Source of the DNA: Agrocybe praecox
Lineage: Eukaryota > Basidiomycota > Agaricomycetes > Agaricales > Agrocybaceae
Assembly (NCBI GenBank): GCA_964017145.1
Contig: OZ024849.1
Span: 558,001 to 622,000 of the forward strand
DNA length: 64,000 bases
Direction: 5' to 3'
A program made the position numbers and the translations under genes. The notes under the pieces are model-generated. The model made no database searches and was not told the origin of the DNA. It was given only the letters and a program-made list of their open reading frames with translations. Shown in pieces: positions 46,101 to 60,200 of this stretch (its first letter is position 1; each line of letters begins with the position of its first letter).

Positions 46101-48480
46101 TGTGAGCCAGAAACTTGTTCGGTGAGTAGCATATGTTTTCATAGGTCTATGGCAGTGTATAAAAGTTTAATTTGGCTGAAATATTACGAATTGAACGTGC
46201 TGCAACACACAGCGCTAAAATAAAAGAGGGGATTGCAGAACAGAATACCGAGCTCCCTATGTCAAGGCGTCTCACTGGATACGTTGGAGAATACCGGTAG
46301 ACTATATTATAACGTATATTTCCAGCCCATGCGCAAAAAACGTCCTAAATACGACGAAATACGGCAAACGCTTGATTTCCACGTCGCGCGTGTGTGTCTT
46401 CCACACCAAACGGCGTTCGTTTCGCGTCAAAATTGAATGGGTTATGTTAATAGATGCCTTTCAACGGATGTCACGTTACTCGCACTACATGTAAATCGTT
46501 CTTTAGCAGGAAACTAGATGCAAAGGGGAAGGAGGGGAGGGTAGGTAGGTCGGTTGATGTAAGGTTTGTTGTATTGAATATTGGTTTGGTGACAGTTGTT
46601 TACCCATATAAATATGTACAGGATAGGTATACATTGCTATGAGTATACTTTGTGTGAAGGAAAGAGCGCAATAACGGGGGTTTTTGATATATCAGAGTTA
46701 AGCGCCCGTCGTCATTTTGATTTTCTTATCACAACTATCAAATTTTTATCTTATTTTATCTATTGACTTTGCATCAAATGCGATGTACGAGCAAACTAAA
46801 TGCTGATTTAATCAGTTCTTATGCGCTAACAATGATATTCAGGCGGTAAATTGGAATATGTATATGACGTATTATGGAATTTATGTACTGTAGTGCATAG
46901 CGTCAGCACATTCCGCGCAAAGAATGTGCTGCAACTTGAAGGTGCAGGGCATAAATTTTGCAAGCTGTACATACCGGCATAGAGGCCCTACATAATTACC
47001 AAACATGTATACGACATGTTTTGGCATTTATGGGGAGTACTACAGCTGAATGGCCAAGTGTGCTTCCCGGTGACCATATTTCTCACAAAGAAATTGTTTG
47101 TGTCGGAAGGTGGACGATGGCACGCTTGCTCGCAGTTACGAAGATTACACACTCCCGCCCTACTTCATGAATTATACTTGCTTAATTGTCCGTATCGACG
47201 TACTGGGAAAGACTCATCGGGCAAAACCTAATCAATATCGGTTCAGCTATTACTGCCTTTGGTGTCCTGGAATACATACATTTCTGGCTCTTGGAAATTT
47301 TCATTTTTTTTTACTTGTCCCATACACCCCTCCAGCTATCTCTACTTCCATATCGTACAGAGAAAAGAGGGATAACTCACTTTTCTTAGGGCCGCTAGAT
47401 TTCGATTAAGCCTGACTCTCAATTATTTTCAAGCCTAGATAACCGGCAAAAAGGCCTGCGAGCAGCTTCCACCCGCATGATCACTCCAGAGTCCAGAGGC
47501 TGTCACGAGCACGATAGCAGTGAGCTCTGCAGAGGTGCAATGGTTGACGCTCCTCTCAGTTTCGCACTGCTTGATTTTCATAGAAATATTCGTTCATTTA
47601 GCAGACAGAAAGCAGAAAGAAAAAGAAATACGTACACATCCGAACTATAAATAAACAAGCGACACACCCATCGACGAGTGGAAACGCAAGTTCGGCAAAA
47701 CAGAACATGTCCCAGAGCAACAGAATTCGGTGCAAAGGTTATGACTACAGCGTCTCGTAGTGTAGCCTAATTCCCGGGAGGATTTGATTTGATTTGATTA
47801 ATGAGAGAACAAAAGAGAAAAGAAACCATGCACATTCGAGCTATAAATAACCGAACGACACAACCATGCAAATATCAATTCTACGTGCAACGTATCAAGC
47901 GACGGAGAGTAAATCCGACATGGGTCCTCTGAAAGTCACGGTGGTATGTATTGCTTGACTTGAGCCCAAGTTACATTGTCCTTACATGACGGTGTCCAGC
48001 GACGAGCCATAATTTGAATTGAAGTAATGTCGCCAACAACAACTCCTGCAGAGGATGAGGTAGGTACAATTTATAAACCAGATCCGAGAGCAAGAAGCTA
48101 CGATTCAACAAGGCATATGAGAAGCCGGGAGGTGGTGTCGAGGAGATGCTGTAAATGAATACATTGTGAGTTAAATGAACGAATATTTACTCAAAAACGT
48201 ACCTCACAGAAAATGAAAATGCCAACGAGGAGACAGCGGTCGGTAGCAGGCGATGAGCACGTTAGAGGTAAGTGCGGATCGGAGCTCGAAGGCCATGTCA
48301 AAAAAATTCGATAAGGTATATACGACAATGTCACAAGTTTCGTCGCAACTAAACAGCGGGGGTACGGATATCAAGTAAGTAGTGAAATCACACGGCAGAG
48401 GAGGTAAACGACAGCAGCAAAAGTTCCATCGAGCTCGGAGTTTTGACCAAGAGCAAATGTGATGAGGTATAAAGACTTCT
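46100..48480. other. Gene-poor spacer between units 2 and 3
   Basis: About 2.4 kb, AT-rich between 46,650 and 46,900. No gene supported. An imperfect direct repeat (CGTACACATCCGAACTATAA at about 47,631 and CATGCACATTCGAGCTATAA at about 47,828, each followed by CGACACA.CCAT) and a TTTGA run at 47,782-47,800 are present. Confidence 0.5.
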
Positions 48481-50215
48481 TTTGATTTGACCGGAGGACG
48501 ATGGTAAGTGCTTGGAGGTTTTGCAGAGGTTGAAAACGATACTTACCTGTTTATCCGTGTCTAGGCTCTGCACCCTTGCAGCTGAAGTCATCCCGCCTTA
48601 TCTTCCTGCACCCGCCGACGCCGAAATTACTCCTACGAGCTTCGGTTACGTTTATCGAGAGACGACAGTAGTCATGACAATCCTTATAGGCCTACATAAT
48701 GGTAAGTTTTGGGAAATGCAGCTAAACTTGACAATGAAACTTACCTCTTTATCCACGTCTAGGTTTTCCGATTGATGTCCTCGCCGTCGCTGCACACGTC
48801 GACAATAGAGCCCTTTGATCAATGTCGCTTTGCGCGCTGAGATGGGTCTAAACACGAGAGTAAGTGGTTTGAGATCGCGAGAAGTTGAAAGCAAGACTTA
48901 CCCGTTCATCCACCATCGGCACTCTTTCCTTTGAGACTATGAGCTTGATTGACGTGTCCAGACGACTGCTGCGACTCAGGGGTGAGTGTCCACAGTTCTG
49001 TACGACTTGAAAAGGATGCTTACACGATTTGTAGGCCTTTCCGTTTGACCCCCACCATTTTGACGAGCGAATATGGATCCCAAGAGGTGATTCTGAACGG
49101 CGGAGCGAGCACGGTGGGAATGAGGTGCACGAAGATGGGGGAAGGTTGGGGTTGGCACTGAGATGGAGGGACTGCTCTTGGAGATGGCTCTGAGGTGATG
49201 CACGTTGAATTGAAGAGCGATGGTGAAGGACAAAAGGAACACTAAAGCCGGAGATGGGACAACCACGCGCGTAAGTTTCTAGAAACAATGGCATCATATT
49301 CAAGAGGATAGGAGACTGAGATCTCTCCATCCACGCTGCATCGAACGTCCTTTATTACGCATACAATGTCGTCTCATTTCTGATATCGCAGGGAGTTGGC
49401 TGCCGCGATTCAAAGACTGATTTTCCATGAGCAGTTGGATCCTCAGTACTCAGTTTTCATAGAGTGGATGAGCGACAGGCACAGTACTTGAAAGAGCGAC
49501 AGGTCGATGGGACTGGCAGGAGGGTTCGAAGAGTCGCATATTGATGGTCACTGAAAGGGCTCGAGTCCATGCGCAGAAGTGGCCCTGAAGAGAGGCTGGG
49601 AAAACAAAAGGATCGATGGACTGCCCATCTGGAGAGAAGCAGGAAGAAAAAATTTGACGCGGACGAGGGACGTACATAATCCGAAATTAGACGTCGGGCC
49701 GAATGCGGCCGACCAACACCGGCGGCACTACTACCACGAACCTCGCTTGCAAATTTTCTGTGTCCCATCCACACCTTATAACATATCTGGTCCTGTACCA
49801 CCATAAAGAGGGCGAAGAACCAACCGAGGTTTTGGGTGCAATTGAGCACACAGAAGGTATATTTTGGTATTTCTTTCATTTTTCAGGATGAAAAAACGCT
49901 CACATTGATTGAAGTGATTAGGTCTTAGGACATCCAAACACAAAAATCCGTCCTATGCTGCGTCCATACTCTTCCCTCGCGAGCTGTCTACTGCGTGTGG
50001 TCCTGTCCCTGGTGTTGTGTAGTACCCAACCATGTCTGTTTTTTTCAGAAACACGATCCCAATCGTCATCGTGCTCCCCTGTTAATCCGACAAGGTTCTG
50101 CCCTATCAACTTCAGTCACTCTATTTCTGGAAAAAGTCCCTTAAATATTGGCACTACCTCCTACTCTACCGCAAGGAGTTGCACGTCATATAGATGAGCA
50201 AGAGGTCGTCCGGCA
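48480..50215. repeat. R unit, inverted copy
   Basis: Plus-strand counterpart of the minus-strand R units. In order it has the LCTLAAEVIPPYLPAPADAE exon with TPTSFGYVYRETTVV, the FPIDVLAVAAHVDNRAL exon after GTCTAG, the FPFDPHHFDERIWIPR exon, and ends with the ARHIDEQE piece of gene X, where it joins the NLR3 3' flank at CCTCCTGCAGATGG. It is in inverted orientation to the copies at 43.9-46.1 and 59.3-61.0 kb, so these could pair or recombine. Confidence 0.7.
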
Positions 50216-52379
50216 GTCCTCCTGCAGATGGACATTCGCTCGATTATTCATCCAAACGTACCTCTCCCCGTTGCTCCTGTTGCTCGTGTGCGTGGACTCC
50301 AGTGAACACACCCGATCTGCGACGCTCAGAACTCTCCTGCCAATCCCATCAACCCTTCGTTTCTGGTTGTGGCTCTTCCAGGTCATCACGCCCATCCGAC
50401 GTATGCTCACAACTCCTCTCTGCCTGCCTTTTTTGTATCGTGCATGTCGCTCTCTGGTGCTCCGATTCATTGGTCCTTTCCTGTCTCACCTTTCCTGCTG
50501 CGTCGTCCTGTCCCATTTTCATCAGCCCCGCTTCTGCCCTTCTGTCTTTCGGTGGGACATTCTCCGTTCCTCCATCTGCGTCATACCCGTCGCCCTCGTA
50601 TCATCGCCTGCCATTTTGATGTCTTCCCGGTATTCCCATGGTTTCTTTGTTGAGACCCTCTGCGTCTGCGACGTACGTTTTCGATTCAATAAAAACGTTC
50701 ATCTAACTCATAACATATATATTTGTAGCTTCTCTACGCCGCGCAAATGCTAGCATGCCTTACTTGAGTCATTAACTTCTGGCTCTGGGACGTGGTTCGT
50801 TTCGTTGCTTCATTCCTTCCTCTGTAGGATTTGTTAAAGTCATCACATTGTTTATTCTTCCGTTCTTTAGGATTATGCCTCGACACCGTCATGGAGGGTA
50901 AATCCACCTCGGGCTTAAGCATACTGTCGCCACTCCCAGCGGACCCATGGTAGATTTACTCTTCGTGGTTTCCGATTTTCCTTGATAAGTTGCACGCAGA
51001 ATTGGTATTTAAATTATCGATGGCTGTGTCGTTCGTTTACTCATAACTTAGAAAATGTGCATGTTTTTGTTTCTTTTCTGTTTTTCCTCTCGTTAATATA
51101 TTCTTTTTTTTCGCGGAAATTAGGCTGCGAGACATTGTAGCCGCATTCTCGAACTTTGGACCTCTTTACAGAATCCTCTCACTCTGACGTGGTTCGTTTC
51201 GTTGTATTTTCATTCACCCGTCTCGTTACTGACGTCATTATTTTCTCCCTTGGCGAAAAGAGAAAATGTATTAGGGGATTGAATTCAGCCGTCGAGATTA
51301 TCGCTGTTCCCAGGAGACGTACTCTTCGTTTTCTCTGCATGGTCATTTTTTACTTTGCATTTCAGTCGTCGACAGTGGCTGCATTCCACTTTTATTTATA
51401 GCTCGTTTGTATGTATTTTCTTTCTTTTTCTTCCCGCGAAACGAACAGTTACTTTTCTCAAAATAAGGCAGCGTCAGCTTGAGAGTAGCGTCAGCCGCTG
51501 ACACTTTATACAGAGCTTGCTATTACGCTCGTGATAACCTCTGGAGTATATCGCAGGTCTTATCGCAGGTCATTCAGTCTCGAAAATAATCAAGCGTTGA
51601 GCTTGATCTAGCAGGCCTAGGAAACGTGAGTTGTGTCCCTTTTTTTGTGCTACTATATGCAGCTAGAGATGGCTGGAAGGATGCACGCGCACGCTGGGAT
51701 GCGGAATTCTATAGCTGTTAGTTCGTTGGAATAGGATCAAGTTGATTGTCTTCTTTCCTTACCCATATTCAAGTTTCTCTTCCTTCGCCACTTTGTTTAT
51801 TTTGTATTGCCGTCAACCCAAAGATCTCGTTGCCGATTTCTGCTCTTCAGCGACGTCAAATTCATCATCAATAATTCTCTACCCACATTGCTGTCATACT
51901 AAACAAGCCCAGCACATTCAAAGCGATATAATATCAGCTGGGATATTTTAGCCTTTTAATGACGACCCATGCCCGCGAGTCAAATGGTCTCTTACATCAC
52001 TGTCAACATGGATCGTTGATCATTCATCACAGTCAACGTGCACCTCACTCGATCCTCTTGGTCAACACTACTTGCATGGAACTTGTACGAGTTCGACTCC
52101 TCCGTTTGTCCGTCGTCGGTTCATCTGGATATGAATACGTTCGCTACGTTGGACTCTGAGGAAGGCACTCGGCATCCTTGGCGCTGAACTTGAACCACGT
52201 ACACCGTAGAATGACTTCCTTTCTGTATATACGCACCAATATAAATTATATTACTATTTGTATAGTAGACAATAATAACTACTGTTCTGACTGTATATAA
52301 CGGAAAGCTGAACAAAGAGGAACAACATAGGTATGCAGTTATTGAGTTATCGTCGGTACTCGTCCCTAGCAGCGTGATT
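50216..52379. repeat. 3' flank of NLR3 (repeat-unit copy 3)
   Basis: Collinear with 17,038-19,460 downstream of NLR1, apart from a replaced segment around 50,400-50,560. No gene supported. Confidence 0.8.
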
Positions 52380-55300
52380 TCACGACGAGTAACATCCCTC
52401 CCATTCTTCACCAATCATTGCTCCTTTCAAGTCGATAGATCTATCTCCAGCACTTCGGTTGATGATGAGAGTGTTTCGTGGTTGGATGACATTCAATTTT
52501 CTCGGAATCCACATGAGCCTTTGGTCTTTCTTTTTGAGCGATATAATCCAGCCACTCTCTTGTAACGCACATTCATATGGCCCTGAGTCAGGATCCACAT
52601 CCCAGACCCTAATTGAACCATAATCGTAGCCACATATAACCTGTTTGTCGTCTCTGGAGAAGGTGATTGCACTGGGCCAACTGGGACATCGGCCAACAAG
52701 CAAGAGCTCAGCGCAACTTTCGTTTGAGATGAACGACCAAACTCGAATAAATCCATCTGAGCAGGTGACGGCGATCCTCTTGCCGTTATTTGAGATGCTG
52801 AAGGAATAGAAAAAAAGGATTGTTGGGTTTTCACCATCGATGGTCTGAGGTCGATATGATGTTTTGATGATCCTAAGACATTCGCCAGATACTATGTCCC
52901 AGACTTCGCACAATGTGATATCTGACTCGCCTGGCCCTGACATAGGCCTCAGTACACAGATAGCTAATTCTTTCCCGTTGCTTGAAGCTTGTACCCATTT
53001 GATTTTACTCTTCATTGTTGTGATAACATTGCCTGTTAGCGCATCCCAGACGACAACTGAGGGGGGTCGGTCCTTTCCAAAAGTGTCTAATGCTCCCACA
53101 AGATATTGCTCATTGTCTGCCAAGAAGAGAAGATCTGGATCGTCTCCATCTATGACGATCTCTATTTCTCTGCCGTTGCTGATGTCCCATATCTCGATCA
53201 CCTGACGTCGATCGACACTGCATCCGTCGCCGGTCTTTTTGATGAATGCCAATTTCCTTCCGTTTCTTGACAAAATGATTGACTCATAATGGATATCTGG
53301 ACCATCATCGCGTTGCAAAAGCAAGATTTCTTCGCCAGTTGTTGCACTCATCACCTTTACAGAGAATTCCGGGTCATATAAGCAAGAAGCAATAATTTGG
53401 CCATTATCAGAGAGTGAAGCCTTAAAATCTGGCCTCGGAGTTGATATTGCCTTTACTTCAGCCCCTGTCGTTGCATCCCATGATTGCACTTTATCGGGGG
53501 TGACGGACACAATCCTTCCAGAGTCATTTGATGTTGTAATCTTCAAGACGGCGCGCTCGGAGGTTTCAGATGTATACTCGCTATGCCATGAATCCCGTTT
53601 GACCGGCTTTGACTTGTCTGGGTCCCACGACCACACACATACACCTTCCGACGTCCCTACACCTATCCGTGAACCATCGGGTGAAAACGCAATGTCAATT
53701 CGATAGGCGCTTGTGTCGATGACCTGTAACAATGTGCCTGTTGGTATATCCCAGACGTGCGGTGTTCCATAATCTGAAATGCACACAATGTATGTACCGT
53801 CGTACGAGAAATTGAGCGCCTCGACCCGACCTTGTTGAGAAACCTCCATCAGAAGATGCCCGTCCAATGTGTCCCATACTTGCGCAGTATTTTTTGAGCC
53901 ACATGCGGCCATTTTACCATCAGACGATATGGCATATGGGGCCGTGGCATATGGGGTCGAGGAATTCATATAATCCAAGAATGTAAGTGCTTTGAGTTGA
54001 AGCGCGCACTCTGACGATGTATCCCATATTTCAAGCGAGTGAACGCCACCAATATAGATTTTCTGCAGAACAAACGAAAAGGCCATACGCCATCCATGTT
54101 TTGGGGTGAATCTAGGAATCTTCACGATTCTTAGCAAATGGCCTGTCGAAATATCCCGAATCTCCAATTGAAGGTGGCTATCGGAATGGTCTAGTGATAC
54201 CGCAAGAATATGTGTTTCCTCAGTGGAAACCACTGCATGCCGAGCTGTAAACTCATTTATCAATTGAAAGGTAAAAGCATCCCATATGCAAACAAGCTTG
54301 TAGCTCTCATGGTGAGATACAACCACGATTCTTGATCCATCCCGCGAGTATTTGACAAGTTGACACCCATTGCTACTCAGCATATGCTGCTGGTGGCCTG
54401 TAGCAGCGTCCAATACAACCACAACAGTTTGCATTCCAACAACCAGCTGTTTGCCGTCCTTGGAGAAAGAAATGGTTTGTGCCGCTTCCTTGAGTCGTTT
54501 TGCCATTAGTGGCACGACAGCCAAGTGCTTCAAATACAAAGGTATGCATCGGAATTTGATCTTCCATGCTTGCAAAAGCAGTGAAGTTGACTGCCATATC
54601 GCCAACGAGGAGATGTACAGATGTGGGGTTGACTCGGCAGTGGGGTGACGACTAAAATACCATGCAAAATCGCGAACATTTTCAAGATCCTGTCCAAGCC
54701 GCGGGTTCTTCTTCAATGAAAATGACATCAGTGGGACGCCCCCAAATAAGAGTGGATTAGATATACCTCGCATACCCAATATGCCGCGTTTAGCAGCATA
54801 TACCAACAATCCTGGCTTAATCCGAGCAGGCTCATTGCCTCGATCCAGAACAGGACATGAATTTCAAGGAAATCAAAGATAATGTCGCATAGCTGGTCGT
54901 TGTTTGCATCTGGAGCAGACGAAAGATGGTCTGCCCAATGCACACATGCATATCTCAGTACGGGTGATATATTCTTGCTCACATTCTTCTGCAGTTCTTC
55001 CGCGTTTTCGGAGTCCATGAGATACGATGATTTAATATCCCCCATATTGAACCTCAGACCTATATCCTTGGAGTTCATAATGCGGAAACAGGCGTGGGTA
55101 AGAATATCATCTTGAACTTTTGCATCGCATGAGAACATCACATCCTTGTTGTCCGCGCGGAAGTTTGAACGAGAGCGACTGAAAATGAAGTCGGGGAAGG
55201 ATGCGTGATACCAATACACACGACCGTCTTGCTCATAGAGAACAGCATGCAGACTCTCGACTAGCATACTTGCGACGCCAGTCGTCGTGTCCACCAACCC

Positions 55301-57182
55301 AGCTGCAACGGGAGTGGAGATCCGCTCAACAGAACAGAGCAAGGTGTGAAGGACACTTAGACGAGTCGAAATAACATTGTCATCCAGGTCAGAAAAGGCT
55401 TCGCGCATAATTTGTCGATACAACTCGTCAATCGAGCCAAAGTCAGATGATATTGAGGAGAGGAGACGGCGGAGCAGCATGAGCTGCTCCTCCTTGTCGA
55501 GTTTACGCCTAGTCAATATCTTCACCACCGTGGCTGCATAGATGAATAACCCAGCAGCCTGGTCATTTAGCTGATTGATTTCCGATGTTCCTTGCAAGCT
55601 TTTAAGCTTTGCATTTAGGTATGTCCTTGTGTCCAATTCCGCATCTTCTATTGGAACATTCTGAAGCTTGCAAATAGCACTCGGCTGGAACCTTTCCCCC
55701 AGCTCAGCAATATCGGGATCAGGCCGACTGGTAATGAGGAACTTGAGACCAGCGAATTTGCCATCCTCGAGTGACTGCAGTAGTTGTTCCAAAAACAATG
55801 CTTTTTCATCGCCATCAATCTCATCGAGGGCGTCAATGACGATGAGGTAGGTAGGTGAATAAGGGTGCGTTTCTTTTGTCATCCACGGTTGAAAAAGAAA
55901 ATTTTCGAGTTGTCCTTGAACATCATGGAACTTCAATGCACCCGAAGTCTCGACCTTTTGTAAAACAATCCGAAATGGATCGCATTTTTGGGCAAGCTGA
56001 AATGCGATGGTGGGCACTATCCGTTCCAGACTTTTCGTTTCTCCAAACTGTCGAGAACAGAAGAAGCTGGCTCCCAGAGACGTCGGCTGCCCTTCCTCGA
56101 ACCGTTTTGCTATGGTATATGCAATGGTCGTTTTTCCTGACCCTGCCTGCCCGGTCAACCAGAACGCAGGCGGACTTTCCACTGATAAATCGTTCGCCCA
56201 GTCTGTGATTTCTTTCAAGATTGCGACACGTGTTCCCTCGGTGCAAGGTTCACGCTTTATCGCCTCCTCTCCGTCGTAGATATACTGGTGGTTAGCTCGG
56301 TCGGATGGGTTCAAGTCATTTCGAAGTTTCTCTTTCTGTAAAGTCGATGAACGGGATATTCTCTTACGTCGGACGGTATCAAATGCTTACTCGTTTCTCG
56401 TCGCGTAATTCATCCACCGTTATTCCTATGGTCCCAACCATTCCAATCTACGTAAACCCGAGTTATCAGTAGGAGTAACTCCGAAGAAAAGAATTCCCTT
56501 ACATTGAACACGTCTGTCGCCCGTTTAATATTTCGAGAGATATCCATTATCTGATCCTTGTAATTGTCGTAGTCGAACTGATTCAAGACATTCGAGTGCA
56601 AGCAGCTATTAAGAGTTGAGATTCGTTCCAATTGTTGAGTGACATCCCTATAAAGAAATCAGCCCAACTAAATAGAATTAAAAGGTCAAAATATCCTACC
56701 TCCTATACTGTCCCACCGTTTTGTTGACAACACTATGAGGATTGGATGCCTCGTCCATTTGCGCTAGTACAGTACTAAGAAGCAGTAGCGTCTCTTCGAG
56801 AACCGCTTGCAGTTGATCCTTGTTATCGTTGATTTCCTGGAAAGAGATCTGTTGTTAGACGCTCTAATTGACTCTCCAACACACTGCCTACCTTCCTTAC
56901 TTCCATGATAACGTGAAGAATGTTAAAGGCCACCTTGATTGGATTTCCGTCAATGCATCCTGCTATCTTGGGTGCAATCGACAATGCAAATCTTCCCGAA
57001 ATCTTCAAATTATCAGCCAGAGTCGACGATGTCTGGGGGCTCATCGATGGGTTGTCTTTCGGCGCTGATTCATGGGGCGTGCTGGGAGATATGGGAATAG
57101 GTTCATTGGCACTACGCTTGAAGAAATCCCTCAACTTCTTCCTCAACGACTTGGGGTTTGGCGGTGCTGAAGACGACGACAT
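52380..57182 (-). CDS. NLR3: NACHT-WD40 STAND protein (1506 aa)
   Basis: Paralogue of NLR2 with the same six exons: complement(52380..54710, 54767..56335, 56391..56447, 56503..56647, 56709..56836, 56892..57182), 1507 codons in frame. The ATG at 57,182 gives MSSSSAPPNPKSLRKKLRDF, matching NLR1 and NLR2; an in-frame ATG further upstream (57,296) has no conserved counterpart, so I prefer 57,182. NACHT motifs: GQAGSGKTT, YLIVIDALDEID, TSRPDPDI. The C-terminal part from about residue 731 has about 14 WD40 blades, ending with the VWDVDPDSGP blade. Lengths of exons 1-4 equal those of NLR1 and NLR2 exactly. Differences from NLR2 include the segment before the last NACHT intron (LGLSQDCWYMLLNAAY) and WD loops near the STPRPDFKASLSDNG region. 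No disrupting change seen. Expected role: intracellular sensing leading to a cell-death or defence response, by family analogy only. Confidence 0.9.
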
Positions 57183-57239
57183 GAGTGCTGAGTGCTGAAC
57201 AAGAGGGACAACACAGCTTTGCAATGGATCCTTGATCAC

Positions 57240-60200
57240 ATTTTCCTTCACATTCACACACTCGTGACAAAGGTTTAAAATATCGTTTATTATCACAGCA
57301 GCGCTTTAACGGAGAAGTTAACTTGAAGTGCCAGCAAGGCAACTATCGGACGTGTACGCGGAGTATGGAGAGACTTGAATTATGGTGGTTCGGAGGTGGT
57401 GTCAAGTTCTGGTCATGCACCAGTCCAACGCCGAGAGCACCTGCAGCTCTATCAGCTGGTCGAGCAGCAGTGTCCGAGTCGCTGCTCAAATTAATTTCGA
57501 CACCATCTTCATATAGGATAGCGCTGGGGGACCCGCAACTGTCTGAGCTCGTTTCCCCGATGTATACTCGTGCCGAACTCCGTCTGTTTCATTCAAATGT
57601 TGGAGCAATTCTGTGGTTTTACCGAGAATTTTTGCGATGACCGTAAACCCTCTGGCATGGTAGGTGTATGATAACTTCGATAGCAAGTAGTCGTTGTAGA
57701 CCAGACCATGCTTTTGTGATAAATCTATCTTTAAAAAAATGTTAGTTGATGATGAAGTCGGGAAGCAAATAACATACCGTGTTTCGCGTGCAGGAATTCA
57801 TACCCTAGAACGTACAATTAAATATCGTCGAACAAAAGAAATAACAGCAACGTACCTACCCGCCAGCCTGACTATGGCAATGTGCGGTATCTTCATTCAG
57901 TCTTTTTCGCGCAAATATCGGTCCGCGAGGATATGGTCGAATGTTCGCCTCCAGAGCCACATTTGAGGGTTATACCAATGTCACGTCGTATAGTCGGACG
58001 ATATTTGCAAATTTGAGTGTTTGAGCGTCTGTCAACGGAAAACAAATATTAGTCAATAAAATAAACTTCTGAAGCACGATGGCAGCGGTGTGTAAATAGA
58101 AAATAGAAAAACAAGCCAATGATGGCCGCGGGGCCTCTTCCACGAATGCAGGCGTCAAAAAACGCGCAAACATATAACATGGAAAGGACAACGCAAATTA
58201 AAATATATTTATTCGATATAAAAGATGGGAATGATAGCATTGAACGAAAGAGGATGGTCCATGGGCCTTGGGCTATCCACGAGAAAAAGAAAAGACAGGA
58301 GTGAGAAGACATACCTTTAAGACCTCGATTTCCCTCTCAATTGTGTTCATCCTAACGGTACTGTCCATATCACCATCACCGCGACCTCCTCTCCCCATTG
58401 ACTATGCAGACCGGACGTGAACTTCCCAAACTCGCCTTCTCCCAGGGTCTGCAGGAGCAAAAACGAGGTAAACTTGGGGATGGTTCGGCGTGGATGAGCA
58501 GCCGCCTAAGCTGGGGCAGCTGGGTGAGCGTAAACGCCCGGTATGGGTACCTGAGCAAGTGCTGCTGCGTTCGGGTTCCCGCTGGACTGATTTGGGCGGT
58601 CGTTGGTTGGCTCTGTTGGTGATCCGGCTGGTTCTGAGAAAGAGTAACAGTAGGGCGTTGGTGCTTGCGTTTAGATGAACTTGGAGCCGCTGGTGGGCTC
58701 TGCGGGGGCATTGGCATAATGTTGTACGTGTGTTGTCCTCCTGCGTCGTCGTCGCCGCCGCCGCCGCCGCCAGCTCGTGAGTGGGAATGACTTGAAGAGG
58801 AAGAATATAGGGTGCTGCAATCGAAGTGGGCCATTGGGAGTGATAGAGATGGACCAAACACGGACTTCCAAGGCGCTCGAAATTTCCATGTCTCTCAACA
58901 ACTTCCCCATCCCGGTCCCTATCGATATCCTTCATTTCCCGTTGTCGCTTTACGATCCTCGTCCTTCCAGATATAGTAGTATCGTTCTGTACCGCTTTCA
59001 AGTCCTCCTCCATTTTCTTCGTTGTGTCATGCGTTCGTGTGAATCCTCCTATGCTTTCGTATCTCTTCTGTAATGACTCGCCCATTCAGCAACTTGATGC
59101 GTAGGATTCAAATCGAAGAAAAGAGTCGAGATGAAAGACAGAGTTATGGTCGGATACGAACATACGTGATGTCGTGTGGGGTTAGGGTTCGGATCAAAAC
59201 TCGTGTCTCCGTCGGATCGTTGACTTTACACACGTCTGCCCTTGCATCGTCCATTCGTCGTACGAGTCCCATGCGTCGCTGTTTGGTGAAGTCGAAATAG
59301 AGTGATTGGGCACAACCTTAATTCCTGCTGTCGGATTAACAGGCCAGCGCGACGACGATTGGGATCGTGTTTCTGAAAAAATAGACATGGCCGGGTACCC
59401 ATCCCCAGGGACCGGACCACCGCAGTAGGCAGCTCGCGAGGGAAGAGTATGCACTCAGTATAGGACGGATTTTTGTGTTTGGATGTCCCTAAGACCTAAT
59501 CACTTCAATCAATGTGAGCGTTTTTTCACCCCAAAAAAGAAAGAAATACCAAAATATGCCTTCCGTGTGTTCAATTGTACGCAAAATCTCGGTTGGTTCT
59601 TCGCCCTCTTCATATAGCACGTCGTAAGCTCATGGTGGTACAGGACCACATATGTTATAAGGTGTGGGTGGGACACAGAGGGGAGTCGGCGAGCGAGGTT
59701 CGTGGTCGTCGTAATGTCACCGGTGTTGGTCGGTCGTATTCGGCCCGACGTCTAATTTTGGATTATGTACCTCCCTCGTCCGCGTCAATTTTTTTCTTCC
59801 TGCTTCTCTCCAGATGGGCAGTCCATTGATCCTTTTGTTTTCCCAGCCTCTCGTCAGGGCCACTTCTGCGCGTGGACTCGAGCCCTCTCAGTGACCATCA
59901 ATATGCGACTCTCCTACCAGTCCCATCGACCTGTCGCTCATCCACTCTATGAAAACTGAGGCCTGAGGATCCAACTGCTCATGGAAAATCAGTCTTTGAA
60001 TCGCGGCAGCCAACGCGCTGCGATATTAGAAATAGGACGACATTGTATGCGTGATAGAGGACGTTCGATGCGGGGTGGATGGAGAGCTATACAACAGTAA
60101 GCCTCTTGAATGTGATGTCATTGTTTCTAGAAACTTACGCGCGCGGTTGTCCCATCTCTGGCTTTGGTGTTCATTTTGTCCTTCACCATCGCTCTTCAAT

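Noticed and set aside
58748..58772. CCG/Ala-Arg repeat frame as a functional low-complexity protein region
   Set aside because: The repeat is a local trinucleotide expansion in copy 3 only, and neighbouring frames are shifted relative to copy 1.
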